From NCBI GenBank assembly GCA_947258375.1, contig CAMYIJ010000053.1, forward strand, positions 1-33,622: DNA of 33,622 nucleotides, in the 5' to 3' direction. Source of the stretch: an uncultured Acidimicrobiaceae bacterium (GTDB lineage: Bacteria; Actinomycetota; Acidimicrobiia; Spongiisociales; UBA5794). The notes under the pieces are model-generated. The model did no database searches. It was given only the letters and a program-made list of their open reading frames with translations, and was not told where the DNA came from. This document shows positions 1 through 7,815 of the stretch, piece by piece; the stretch's first letter is position 1; every line of letters starts with the position of its first letter. A program made the translations under genes and the position numbers.

Positions 1-614
1 CCCTCACCGGGCGAGGAGGCCATGCCTCGGCCCCGCATCAGGCGATCGACCCAATACCCGCGGCATGCGCCATGGTCACGGCTTTCCAGACGATGGTGAC
101 CCGGGAGATCGGGGCCTTCGACCCGGCAGTCGTGACGGTCGCCAAGATCAGCAGCGGCACCACAAGCAACATCATCCCGGAGACTGCCTACCTGGAAGGG
201 ACGATCCGGGCGTTCAGCGAGGCGACGAGAGCCAAGGTGCACGACAGCATCGGCCGGGTGGCGGCAGGGGTTGCCGCAGCCCACAACTGCAACTGCGAAG
301 TCGCCATCACCGCGGGCTATCCCGTCACGGTCAACCACGCGGCTGATGTCGAATTGGTCAAGGCGGCCACCGAGGCCACCCTGGGCGAGGGCCGCTACAG
401 GGAAGCCCCGAGCCCCAATACTGCATCTGAGGACTTCTCATATGTGCTCCAGCAGGTGCCGGGCGCCATGGCATCGCTCGGAGTGTGCCCCGACGGCATC
501 GAAGATCCCGATACTGCCGCCTCGCTGCATTCGAACCGCGCCGTAATGAACGAAGCCGCCCTCCCCTCAGGGATCGCCCTCCACGCCGCCATGGCAATCG
601 CCCGGCCGGAGTAG
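1..614 (+). CDS. M20-family amidohydrolase, C-terminal part (5' end outside window)
   Basis: This is the end of a zinc amidohydrolase of the M20D group (hippurate, N-acyl-amino-acid or IAA-amino-acid hydrolases), which removes an acyl group from an amino acid in the cytoplasm. The reading frame is open from base 3 and starts inside the lid-domain signature GRGGHASAPHQAIDPI. It continues through the conserved SGTTSNIIPE segment, TASEDFSYVLQQVPG (the EDF motif) and a closing LHSNRAVMNEAALPSG, which carries the late metal-ligand histidine of the family. About 200 residues are present and roughly 180-200 N-terminal ones, including the first metal ligands, are missing because the window begins here. 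It converges on the next gene with an eight-base gap and no visible terminator. The family is clear; the acyl substrate is not. Confidence 0.9.
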   Translation, partial: LTGRGGHASAPHQAIDPIPAACAMVTAFQTMVTREIGAFDPAVVTVAKISSGTTSNIIPETAYLEGTIRAFSEATRAKVHDSIGRVAAGVAAAHNCNCEVAITAGYPVTVNHAADVELVKAATEATLGEGRYREAPSPNTASEDFSYVLQQVPGAMASLGVCPDGIEDPDTAASLHSNRAVMNEAALPSGIALHAAMAIARPE

Positions 615-622
615 ATAGCGCC

Positions 623-2434
623 CTACATGAAGCCGGCCGCCACCGCCCTTTGATCGAGTTCCTCGATGACGCCTGAGCGGACCTGCTCGAAGAACTCGAC
701 CGTGTTGAAGTGCGGCAGGTCCGAGCCGGCCATCGGCTCGTGCGCCTCCGCCGGGAGGGCGTAGTCGCCCAATTCGAAGCCTTGCGCCCGCTCGTTGGCG
801 TAGCCCCTCAAGAATGTCCTCATCACGAGCGCCGCCAGCTCCTCGGCAGAGATGTCCAAGCCGGCTGTGATTCTCAGCGCCTCCGCCTCCATGTCCAGTG
901 TGGCCCCGCCAAACTTACACAACCCGGTGATGTCGTCCATCATGAACAGCGGACCGCGGTTGGTGATCGCGTCGACCCAGTAGTCCACCCCCGTTTCTCG
1001 TTCCACCACATAGAGAAGGTAGGTGCGCATCGACATGTGGCCGCCGGCCAGGGCCCAGGGGAACCCGGGATTCGTGTGCGGCTGGTATGCGGGGAACTCG
1101 ACGCCCTTGGACTGCATCGCATAATCGTGCTCCCCGGTTTGGTCGGCGAGCCGTTTGACGCCCTGTCCGAGCTCGGGAAGACCGCCGCCGCCGACGGCGC
1201 GGATCGCTTCTTTCGCAGCCGCCGCGTCCTCGAACTGAATGCCGCCCAACAACTCACCGCCGTTGCGCCGGTTGTAGTCCATCGCGTATCCCAGGGTTGC
1301 CCCGAGCGAGATCGAGTCCATCCCCAGTTCGTCACCAAGGTCTATCAGCGACAGCGCTTCGTCGGGATCGTAGATGCCGAGGTTCGTTGTCAGCAGCGCG
1401 ATCGGTTCGTAGTCCACCTTGGCCCGGTAGTTACCCCGCTCACCATTGCCGGCTTCCTCATAAACGTTCTTGTGGCACTTGATACCGCATAGATGGCACG
1501 ATTCCGCCAGCACGACGTAAGGCCCCGCCTCAACCGCCGGGCGCTGCAAGCGAACCGATGCGTCGGTGCCGGTGGGGGCGAAGTTGAATTCGGGGAGCGA
1601 TTGGGCTTCCTGCATCATCTTCATCATGCGCCACGTGCCGCCGCGATCGTGCTCCAGATCGCGATAGCGGGAGCTCGGGTCACCCAGATTGATCTCCCGG
1701 TTGATGTCTCGCAGTCCCCGTTGCCGTCCCGGGTTGGGCCCATCGGCGGCGATCGCCCACAGGTTCTTCGACCCCATCACCCCGCCGTAGCCACCCCGCC
1801 CACAGAATCGGGCTTTGGCGTCGCCGCTTGCCAACTGATTGTCGGTCGACAGGGCGATTGCGGCGAAGCGCACCGACTCGTAGTTCTCCCCGGCCGGGCC
1901 GATCACCGCAAAGTGCGCCTCCGGCCACCGGCCGTGCAGATCCTGGATACGATCGTTGATCTTGCGTCCACCGAGGTCGGACGCGTCGAGGAACTCGAAC
2001 TGCGCCGGCTCCCCGGGCGCCCCTTCCGTCAGGTGCAGCAACTTAGGCCGCTCCGCCCGGCCGGTGAAGATGACCTCGTCGATCCCCAGACCGCGCAACT
2101 TGGTGCCGAAGTGACCGCTCCCCGCCGACCACATCAAACCCGGCCGACCCGACACCGAGGCCTTCAACGGCGAATACCCATGGAAGAACGTCCGCAGCCC
2201 CGTCATCACACTGGTACCGCTGAGCAACCCGAGGTTCATGACAAGCGGCGACGCCGGATCGTACGCGTCGTCCACCTTCATGCCGGCCAACAGCTTCGTG
2301 GCGCGAGCAATACCCCCCAGGACGTCCTCGAAGTCCTCGCAGGCGACCTCCTCGTGACGCACCGTGAGATTGCTCAGATCAACGTGATATCGATTGATCG
2401 TGAAATCGGTTGCCGGCCTCAAAACGGTCTCCAC
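623..2434 (-). CDS. Aldehyde:ferredoxin oxidoreductase family protein (tungsto/molybdopterin)
   Basis: Homologue of the AOR family, which oxidises aldehydes to acids at a bis-pterin tungsten (or molybdenum) centre and passes electrons through one [4Fe-4S] cluster to ferredoxin. Counting from the GTG at 2434 the protein is 603 residues, normal for the family. The cluster ligands are visible: CHLCGIKC (Cys313, 316, 320) and Cys506 in GLCKFGG. The N-terminal pterin-binding domain shows RYHVDLSNLTV and a GLLSGTSVMTG-like stretch. I prefer GTG 2434 to the upstream ATG 2461. An AAAGGAG site lies four bases before the GTG, whereas the ATG sits inside TAGTAT, a good -10 box whose transcript would start near 2453. 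The MocA-like gene further right could in principle serve its cofactor, but they are not linked. The aldehyde substrate is unknown. Confidence 0.9.
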   Translation of the reverse strand: METVLRPATDFTINRYHVDLSNLTVRHEEVACEDFEDVLGGIARATKLLAGMKVDDAYDPASPLVMNLGLLSGTSVMTGLRTFFHGYSPLKASVSGRPGLMWSAGSGHFGTKLRGLGIDEVIFTGRAERPKLLHLTEGAPGEPAQFEFLDASDLGGRKINDRIQDLHGRWPEAHFAVIGPAGENYESVRFAAIALSTDNQLASGDAKARFCGRGGYGGVMGSKNLWAIAADGPNPGRQRGLRDINREINLGDPSSRYRDLEHDRGGTWRMMKMMQEAQSLPEFNFAPTGTDASVRLQRPAVEAGPYVVLAESCHLCGIKCHKNVYEEAGNGERGNYRAKVDYEPIALLTTNLGIYDPDEALSLIDLGDELGMDSISLGATLGYAMDYNRRNGGELLGGIQFEDAAAAKEAIRAVGGGGLPELGQGVKRLADQTGEHDYAMQSKGVEFPAYQPHTNPGFPWALAGGHMSMRTYLLYVVERETGVDYWVDAITNRGPLFMMDDITGLCKFGGATLDMEAEALRITAGLDISAEELAALVMRTFLRGYANERAQGFELGDYALPAEAHEPMAGSDLPHFNTVEFFEQVRSGVIEELDQRAVAAGFM

Positions 2435-2459
2435 GCCACTCCTTTTCGGTATGACGCGC

Positions 2460-2520
2460 ATACTACGCTCGCCTTCGGCCGCGTATTCGCGATCGAGCCC
2501 TTATTCGATCGAGACCCTTT
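2460..2520 (-). promoter_or_regulatory. Probable promoter and tandem direct repeat upstream of the AOR gene
   Basis: On the minus strand TAGTAT (2465-2460) fits a -10 box. Upstream lie two imperfect copies of an 18-base element, 2484-2502 and 2502-2520, sharing TATTC, GATCGAG and CCCTT in plus orientation. They sit where an activator or repressor would touch the -35 region. No good -35 hexamer is visible, which would fit a regulated promoter. The far copy touches the stop codon of the upstream gene. This is inferred from position and repetition only. Confidence 0.35.
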
Positions 2521-3494
2521 CAGCGTTCGACGCGATATACCTTGTACGGGCCCGTGAACGGCGTGGCCAGGCGGGCGTCGACTGTGTAGAGCGCCGAGCC
2601 GAACAGAGCCGACGTCGTGGGTGTCTGCGCGCCGGCGACGGGCAGAGTCGTCAATAGCCTCCCCGTGCCACTGGACGGGTCGAACCGAATCACCGCGATC
2701 CGGCCCGCCGCATTCTCCACGACGTACAGGGTTCGCCCGAGACGGGACATACCGTCCGCGCCGAGGAGCGGAGGGTCATTGGGAGGGCCGTAGAGAATCG
2801 CGGCTTCGCCCGTTGCCGGGTCGACCCGATACAGGGCGCCGACCTGGTTGTGCACGACGACAAGATCTGAAGTCCCCGGCAGCGTCTCGATCCCGTTGAG
2901 GTTGGAGAAGTAGATATCAGGAGCATCGACGAGGATCTCCTCGACCGCGCCGGGATCAGCGGGATCGGGAAGGCCGCCGCCCGGTTCGAGGACGACCTTG
3001 AAGAGGCGCGTCTGCCCAATGAAGCAGAACCCTCCCTGATCGCAGACGGATGTGCCCGAATCGGTGAACCAGGCCGCTTGCGGGGTGACGATGACATCAT
3101 TGATCAACGACTGGAGCGGGTCTGTGAACTGGTAGGTGGCGAGCAACTCGCCACTGCTTCCGTCATAGACCCGACCGGTCCCGGCGGCTGCGCCGGCGGC
3201 CCAGACGCGATTGTGGGCATCGACGTCGAGGCCGACGGTGGACATGGGGAACCCGCCAACGGGATCGGTTAGAACGGCACCAACTCCGGTGCGGAGATCC
3301 CCCCTATAGATGGAACCGTCGGCAAGCGACCCAACGTAGAACATTGATCCTTGACCGACGGCGATCCCCTCCGGGAAGAACCCGTCGGGGAGGTCGATTT
3401 CGGGCGGGAACTGATCGTTTCCGCCGGCGGTGGCCGGGCCCGCTAGAGCGAACAGGCACATGAGAGACACGACGGTTACAGCGAATTTGCGCAT
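2520..3494 (-). CDS. Secreted SMP-30/gluconolactonase-like beta-propeller protein
   Basis: A 324-residue exported protein. Residues 1-23 form a classical signal peptide (MRKF, hydrophobic core VTVVSLMCLFALA, cleavage near ATAGG). The rest reads as a six-bladed propeller of the SMP-30/NHL type, with repeated strands such as FPEGIAVGQGSMFYVGSLADG, LDVDAHNRVWAAG and DGMSRLGRTLYVVENAAGRIAVIRFD. Propellers of this type can be lactonases or simple binding scaffolds, and I cannot point to a full set of metal ligands, so no reaction is claimed. A GAGGGGGA ribosome binding site precedes the ATG. It lies 145 bases downstream of the acyl-CoA dehydrogenase, behind a hairpin, so it probably has its own promoter. 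Its stop lies next to the AOR promoter repeats. Confidence 0.75.
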   Translation of the reverse strand: MRKFAVTVVSLMCLFALAGPATAGGNDQFPPEIDLPDGFFPEGIAVGQGSMFYVGSLADGSIYRGDLRTGVGAVLTDPVGGFPMSTVGLDVDAHNRVWAAGAAAGTGRVYDGSSGELLATYQFTDPLQSLINDVIVTPQAAWFTDSGTSVCDQGGFCFIGQTRLFKVVLEPGGGLPDPADPGAVEEILVDAPDIYFSNLNGIETLPGTSDLVVVHNQVGALYRVDPATGEAAILYGPPNDPPLLGADGMSRLGRTLYVVENAAGRIAVIRFDPSSGTGRLLTTLPVAGAQTPTTSALFGSALYTVDARLATPFTGPYKVYRVER

Positions 3495-3617
3495 GGTTTC
3501 CCCCTCGCGCGACGATTTTCGAACTGGTTCGAGGCGGGCGCCGCCGATGCCGATTGCACCGCGGACACGCCCGCAACCGGTACCAATCAGTTTCGACCCC
3601 GCACCGGTGGATGGCTA

Positions 3618-3638
3618 GGGCCGAAAGCCCTCCGGCCC
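3618..3638 (-). terminator. Hairpin terminator after the acyl-CoA dehydrogenase
   Basis: Two bases after the dehydrogenase stop codon the minus strand folds with GGGCCG pairing to CGGCCC around a nine-base loop (3638-3633 with 3623-3618). An overlapping alternative pairs AGGGC with GCCCT. No U-tract follows, which is common for terminators in GC-rich actinobacteria. Confidence 0.5.
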
Positions 3639-3639
3639 A

Positions 3640-5445
3640 CTAGAACGCGGCGTCTGGCATCTCCATGAGCCAGCCGTCTTCTTGCTCGGCCGCTTCGCGA
3701 CGGGCCTTGGCCTTGGGAAGGGCGTGGCGGGCGAAGAAGCGGGCCGAGGCGATCTTGCCCTCGTAGAAGGCTGTGTCGGCGTCGGCGGCGTCTTCCCCGG
3801 CGATCAGGGCGATCTCGGCGTGCTTGAGGAGCAGCCAGCTGATGACAACTTCGGCGAGGCTCTCCAGCAGGCTGTTGGTGTGAAGCCCGGTCTTGTAGAT
3901 CGCCGGCTTGTCGCCTCCCATCGAGGCCATGAGGTGGCCGACCAGCACTCCGATGTGCGCCTGGGTGTCCTCCATGGCGACGCCGAGGAGGCCCCGCTCG
4001 ACTGCGAGCTCTTCCGGACCGCCCTTGACCATCTCGAGGATCTCCTCTGACAACCGGCCCAGGGTGGCGCCCTGGTCGCGGGCAATCTTGCGGAAGAAGA
4101 GGTCGAGCGCCTGGATCCCGGTGGTGCCCTCGTACAGGCTGTCGATCTTGGCGTCGCGGACGTATTGCTCTATCGGGTAGTCCTGGGTGAACCCGGAGCC
4201 GCCGAACACCTGGAGCGACTGGGCCAGCAGCTCGTAGGCCTTCTCGGACGCATAACCCTTCAGAAGCGGCAGCATCAGATCTTCGAGCTTGCTCCAGTAC
4301 GGCTCATCGGGTTCCAGCTGTTGCCGGTCAATCGTCGCCGCGATGAAGTACAGCAACGAGCGCAGCCCCTCGGCATGTGACTTCTGGAGCATCAGCATGC
4401 GGCGCACGTCGGGGTGTCTGATGATCTCGACCCGAGGCGCGGTCTTGTCCATCATCTCGGCGAGGTCGGCGCTCTGCACCCGCAACCCGGCGTATTCGAG
4501 AGCGTTGAGATAGCCGGTCGAAAGTGCGGAAGCCGACTTGGCGCCGACCAGCATCCGGGCATCCTCGATGACCTTGAACATCTGCTTGATGCCCTTGTGG
4601 ACACCTCCCACCAGGTACCCGACGCACGGGCCATCGGTTCCCATCGTGAGCTCGCAGGTCGTCGAGCCCTTGATGCCCATCTTCTTCTCGATGCTGGTGG
4701 CAACGACTCCGTTGCGCTCCCCCACCGAACCGTCTTCGTTCATGTGGTACTTCGGGACGATGAACATCGACAGGCCCTTGGTACCCGGCTCGCCGCCTTC
4801 GCGCCGCGCCAGGATCAGATGGATGATGTTCTCGGCATGATCGAACTCGCCCGAGGTGATGAACCGCTTCACACCTTCGAGGTGATAGGTGTCGCCTTCG
4901 ACGTGGATTGCTTTGGACGTGCCGGCACCGACGTCCGATCCGGCATCGGGCTCGGTGAGCACCATCGTGCCGCCCCAGTGACGCTCCATCATCGGCATCG
5001 CCCACTGCTGGACCTGGTCCTCGGTGCCGAGCATGGCGATGACGACGGCCATGAGGCCGCCGGAGACGTAGAAGAAGAGCCCCGGGTTGGCACCAAGCAG
5101 GAGTTCCTGAACCGCCCAGCGCACCTGCATCGGCGCTCCGTAGCCACCGAACTCTGTGGGCACGGACAACATGTCCCATTCGGCACCGTAGAAGGCGTCG
5201 AGTCCGCGCTTCATGGAATCGTGGAGGACAACTGTGCCGTCCACCAGCTCGAGCGGGACTCGATCGGCCTCCTCGAAGCTTTCCGACCACTCGTTCTTGG
5301 CGAGGCGGTCAACTTCGGTGACGGCATCCATGACTGTGTCACGGTCGAATTCTGCAAAAGGTGCGCTGCCAAGTAGCGCCCCTAGTTGGTTGGCCTCAAA
5401 GAGGTTGAACTCGATATCGCGAAGGTTGCTCTTGTAGTGGCTCAT
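3640..5445 (-). CDS. Acyl-CoA dehydrogenase, FadE5/DmdC-like long form
   Basis: Flavoprotein that introduces the alpha-beta double bond into acyl-CoA and passes electrons to ETF. It has 601 residues, the length of the long acyl-CoA dehydrogenases with an extra C-terminal domain. I start it at ATG 5445 because MSHYKSNLRDIEFNLFE is the typical beginning of actinobacterial FadE5-like proteins and a purine-rich GAAGAGAAGAG site precedes it; the in-frame extension upstream runs into the promoter region. Visible motifs are the FAD/substrate signature LTEPDAGSDVG and the catalytic glutamate Glu439 in LYEGTTGIQ. The C-terminal 120 residues form the helical extension. It diverges from a TetR-family gene with a candidate operator between them, suggesting control by fatty acid or acyl-CoA. 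Chain-length preference cannot be read. Confidence 0.95.
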   Translation of the reverse strand: MSHYKSNLRDIEFNLFEANQLGALLGSAPFAEFDRDTVMDAVTEVDRLAKNEWSESFEEADRVPLELVDGTVVLHDSMKRGLDAFYGAEWDMLSVPTEFGGYGAPMQVRWAVQELLLGANPGLFFYVSGGLMAVVIAMLGTEDQVQQWAMPMMERHWGGTMVLTEPDAGSDVGAGTSKAIHVEGDTYHLEGVKRFITSGEFDHAENIIHLILARREGGEPGTKGLSMFIVPKYHMNEDGSVGERNGVVATSIEKKMGIKGSTTCELTMGTDGPCVGYLVGGVHKGIKQMFKVIEDARMLVGAKSASALSTGYLNALEYAGLRVQSADLAEMMDKTAPRVEIIRHPDVRRMLMLQKSHAEGLRSLLYFIAATIDRQQLEPDEPYWSKLEDLMLPLLKGYASEKAYELLAQSLQVFGGSGFTQDYPIEQYVRDAKIDSLYEGTTGIQALDLFFRKIARDQGATLGRLSEEILEMVKGGPEELAVERGLLGVAMEDTQAHIGVLVGHLMASMGGDKPAIYKTGLHTNSLLESLAEVVISWLLLKHAEIALIAGEDAADADTAFYEGKIASARFFARHALPKAKARREAAEQEDGWLMEMPDAAF

Positions 5446-5521
5446 CCTGAATCTCTTCTCTTCACCGGCTACTACCCGTAAACATCGGCAGCCGCCGCGC
5501 CTACCTGCACTTCCGATTTTG

Positions 5522-5555
5522 ATTGTACACTCTAATTTGAGCAAAGATTCAAATT
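5522..5555. promoter_or_regulatory. Divergent promoter region with candidate TetR operator
   Basis: Between the dehydrogenase (minus) and the TetR gene (plus) lies a perfect inverted repeat, AATTTGA (5534-5540) and TCAAATT (5549-5555), separated by eight bases. On the minus strand a TACAAT box (5527-5522) could be the -10 of the dehydrogenase, with TTGAAT 19 bases upstream inside the repeat. The AT-rich patch stands out against the GC-rich surroundings. Binding by the adjacent regulator would block the dehydrogenase promoter; this is inference from layout. Confidence 0.45.
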
Positions 5556-5606
5556 TGGTCCGGCAAATCGGCTAGTCTCCAACTTGGAGGAGTCGGGAGA
5601 GAGTCT

Positions 5607-6185
5607 GTGGCCCGCTACCAGGTAGGCATTAGAACCGAGGCGCGCATCCTCGAAGCCGCGCGCGAGTTGCTCGGAGAGTTTGGTCTCGACGCAACAACGC
5701 TGAAGGCCATCTGTGATCGGGCCGAAGTGCGCGTCGGCAGCTTCTACAACCTGTTCGACTCCAAGGAAACGGTGGTCTTGCGGGTCGTCGCCGAGGCGAT
5801 TGCCGCCGTCGACCCGGACCCGGCCCACCTCGGAACGGAGACGCTCAACGACCTGGTCGAGGCATACATCGCCTTCTTCACGAATGAATCGATCGTCGCC
5901 CGCATCTATGTGCAGATAGCCGTAAGCGGAGCACTCAACAATGGCGAGTTGCACCATCGCATCGAGCGCCACCATGAACAGCGGGTCGATCGATTTCGGG
6001 CGGCGCTGCAGCGCGGTAATCCTGCACTGTCGGTGGAGAACGCCACCGAACGCACTGAGATCCTGCTCGCGACACTCAACGGCCTGGCCTTTCGTGCAGC
6101 CCTCAACGCCGACTTCGACTTCGCCAGACACGCCCGCGCTACGGCCATCGAGGCTCGCTCACCGGCTGTCCGGCGCCCGACCTGA
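5607..6185 (+). CDS. TetR/AcrR-family transcriptional regulator
   Basis: A 192-residue one-component repressor. The N-terminal helix-turn-helix is clear: residues 10-25 REAR/ILEAARELLGE-type helix, then ATTLKAICDRAEVRVGSFYNLFDSK (about 29-53), where SFYNLF is the recognition-helix end typical of the family. The remaining 140 residues are the variable helical ligand-binding domain. Translation starts at GTG 5607, 14 bases after GGAGGAG; no better start exists. It is divergently arranged with the FadE5-like dehydrogenase, and the inverted repeat between them is the obvious operator candidate, so it probably controls that gene and itself. The ligand may be an acyl-CoA, by analogy with FadR-type TetR proteins. 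Confidence 0.88.
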   Translation: MARYQVGIRTEARILEAARELLGEFGLDATTLKAICDRAEVRVGSFYNLFDSKETVVLRVVAEAIAAVDPDPAHLGTETLNDLVEAYIAFFTNESIVARIYVQIAVSGALNNGELHHRIERHHEQRVDRFRAALQRGNPALSVENATERTEILLATLNGLAFRAALNADFDFARHARATAIEARSPAVRRPT

Positions 6186-6198
6186 CTCAGACGATTGT

Positions 6199-6340
6199 CG
6201 TTAGGAATCCACTCCTCGCCGCCGGCGAGCGGACTCAGGCTCGACAGGATGCTCAGCTCGATGTCGTGGACGCCCTCATCGACCGCTGGGCGTCGCTCGC
6301 CGACACGGTCGAACGGGTGATCGACGGCAGCCGTTCCTGA
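6199..6340 (+). pseudogene. Possible C-terminal gene remnant
   Basis: After the TetR stop, in a different frame, about 46 codons read like the end of a helical protein (for example ALIDRWASLADTVERVIDG) before a TGA at 6338-6340. No plausible ATG with a binding site opens this frame; only a GTG near 6271 would give a 23-residue peptide. It may be the leftover end of a deleted gene. The evidence is only amphipathic, coding-like composition. Confidence 0.25.
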
Positions 6341-6353
6341 GGGTGGCCGCGCT

Positions 6354-7034
6354 TCACTGCACGGTATCGACCAACCAGCGGTGTAGAGGTTCCATCTTCG
6401 ACCACCGGGTCAGCGCCCAGGCCACAAAACGTTTGTTACCGAGCACCTTCGGCGCCACTTCGTCCTCGCCAATCCACAGCGCGTTGTGGCGCAGCATCCG
6501 AGCTCCAAATGGGTCGGCGGCGGCGAAACCGCGGGGCAACGTCTTGTAGTACTCCCCTTTCAGTTCGAACCCGGCCTTCTCGATCGCATCCACGGCCGTA
6601 CGCAACGACCCGGCTGAGACGACGTCAGCGACCGCGGAGCGGTACGAGGCGAGCTGTTCCTTGTCGAAGCGATGAGCCCCTACGCCGATGCCGACACCGT
6701 CGGGGGTGATCCGTAGATAGAAACCCGACACCGCGCTGTGCCGCTCCCCCTCCCAGAACCAGAAATCGAGGTGGCGCTTGTAGGGGCTCTTGTCGGCAGA
6801 AAAGCGGACATCACGATTGACCCGAAAGATCGAACCGTTGACGCGGGGCTGCGCCTCGACAGGTGCGATCTCCTGAAGGGCCGCGCCGGCCGCCACGACA
6901 AAGGCTTTGGCGGGCTCTACCCAGTAGTCGTCGTAGTCGGCACGATGCTCGTCGAACCATGCCTTGGAGTTGTTCTCAGACAGGTGTTTCAGGAATTCAG
7001 TCGTTTCGGGCGGAAAGCCTTTGAATTCGCTCAT
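6354..7034 (-). CDS. DUF2461 (TIGR02453) family protein
   Basis: A 226-residue cytoplasmic protein of the DUF2461 family, whose biochemical role is not established. It has the usual opening FPPETTEFLKHLSENNSKAWFDEHRADYDD at residues 6-35. It also has the conserved RVNRDVRFSADKSPYK block near 72-87, a GFYLRITPDGVGIGVGAH segment and the ending KRFVAWALTRWSKMEPLHRWL. Length and order match the family, so it appears complete. A GGGAG site lies just upstream of ATG 7034. It is transcribed away from the racemase operon, and the 140 bases between them must hold both promoters. I infer no link to either neighbour. Confidence 0.88.
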   Translation of the reverse strand: MSEFKGFPPETTEFLKHLSENNSKAWFDEHRADYDDYWVEPAKAFVVAAGAALQEIAPVEAQPRVNGSIFRVNRDVRFSADKSPYKRHLDFWFWEGERHSAVSGFYLRITPDGVGIGVGAHRFDKEQLASYRSAVADVVSAGSLRTAVDAIEKAGFELKGEYYKTLPRGFAAADPFGARMLRHNALWIGEDEVAPKVLGNKRFVAWALTRWSKMEPLHRWLVDTVQ

Positions 7035-7142
7035 AGCGCTGCTCCCTTTCGTTCTGGTGCCTCCGAATCCGAAAGGGCCGCACCCCCCAACTCGACTACC
7101 AGCACGCTATCAACCAGGGCGGACAGAAAAGGGCACGCTCGG

Positions 7143-7201
7143 TAGAGTCGGCGATGCGCGAAGAGGAGGGCCCATCGGCGACTCGCAGACAATCCTCGTG
7201 A
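7143..7201 (+). promoter_or_regulatory. Promoter and disputed start of the racemase operon
   Basis: TAGAGT (7143-7148) is a good -10 box and CGGACA lies 17 bases upstream as a weak -35. The transcript would begin at about 7154, exactly where an ATG lies, but that ATG (7154-7201) opens only a 15-codon ORF in another frame. Its TGA overlaps GTG 7198 in the racemase frame as GTGA. An AGGAGG-like site at 7163-7169 precedes an ATC (7174) that would give the family-correct N-terminus. See the racemase entry and findings. Confidence 0.4.
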
Positions 7202-7815
7202 TCAACCCCAACAGCTCCGAACTGATCACCGCGCAGATTCGCGATGCGGTATCGGCAGTCGATGACGACGTCATCGTGGCCACATCATCCGGCGGGCCAC
7301 CGGCGATCGAGTCGGACGATGATGTCTTTGCGGCGGTGGCCCCGATGACTGAGCTGATTGAGGATCACGAGGCGGCGGCCTACGTGGTCGCTTGCTTCTC
7401 CGATCCCGGACTCGAATACGTACGCCAGGTGACCGATGTCCCGGCCTTCGGTATCAACGAGTCCGCAATCCGGGCTGCCACGGAGTTGGGCGACAGTGTC
7501 GGCGTCATATCGAGCGTCGCCGACTCCTTGCCCCGCCACGCCCGCTACTGGGAGAAGCTCGGCGTCGCCGACCGGGTGGTCGCCGATATCCCCCTGGGGT
7601 TTGGTGTGCTGGAGCTCGCCACCCCTGAGGCATACGAGGCGGCCCTCGAGGCCGGCCGCGGCCTGCTGTCCGCCGGCGCCGATGTGATCGTGCTCGGCTG
7701 CACCGGGATGACCCACATGGAGGCGCGGCTCCGTGACGAGCTGGGGGTTCCGGTGATCGACCCGTGCCGGGCCGCGGTCCAGGCTGCCCGCCGCGCCCTC
7801 CGGGGAGCGCGCTAG
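7174..7815 (+). CDS. Asp/Glu/hydantoin racemase family protein (start codon unclear)
   Basis: Member of the Asp/Glu/hydantoin racemase superfamily, which uses two cysteines to move a proton at the alpha carbon. Both are present, in VACFSDPGLE and in VLGCTGMTHM, together with the opening strand TILVINPNSS. The frame has no ordinary start where the family begins. The listed 5' end is an ATC codon four bases after an AGGAGG-like site. The nearest GTG (7198) would remove most of the first beta strand, and the ATG at 7154 is one frame off; one extra base in the GGGCCC run near 7168-7173 would join it to the gene. I take this as a frameshift (real or sequencing) or a rare start. It leads an operon with a DHDPS-like lyase and a hydantoinase, which favours a hydantoin or related substrate. 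Confidence 0.82.
   Translation: MGDSQTILVINPNSSELITAQIRDAVSAVDDDVIVATSSGGPPAIESDDDVFAAVAPMTELIEDHEAAAYVVACFSDPGLEYVRQVTDVPAFGINESAIRAATELGDSVGVISSVADSLPRHARYWEKLGVADRVVADIPLGFGVLELATPEAYEAALEAGRGLLSAGADVIVLGCTGMTHMEARLRDELGVPVIDPCRAAVQAARRALRGAR

Noticed and set aside
1493..2557. Long open frame on the plus strand opposite the AOR gene
   Set aside because: Arginine/histidine/proline-rich shadow of a GC-rich gene; the minus strand encodes clear AOR motifs.
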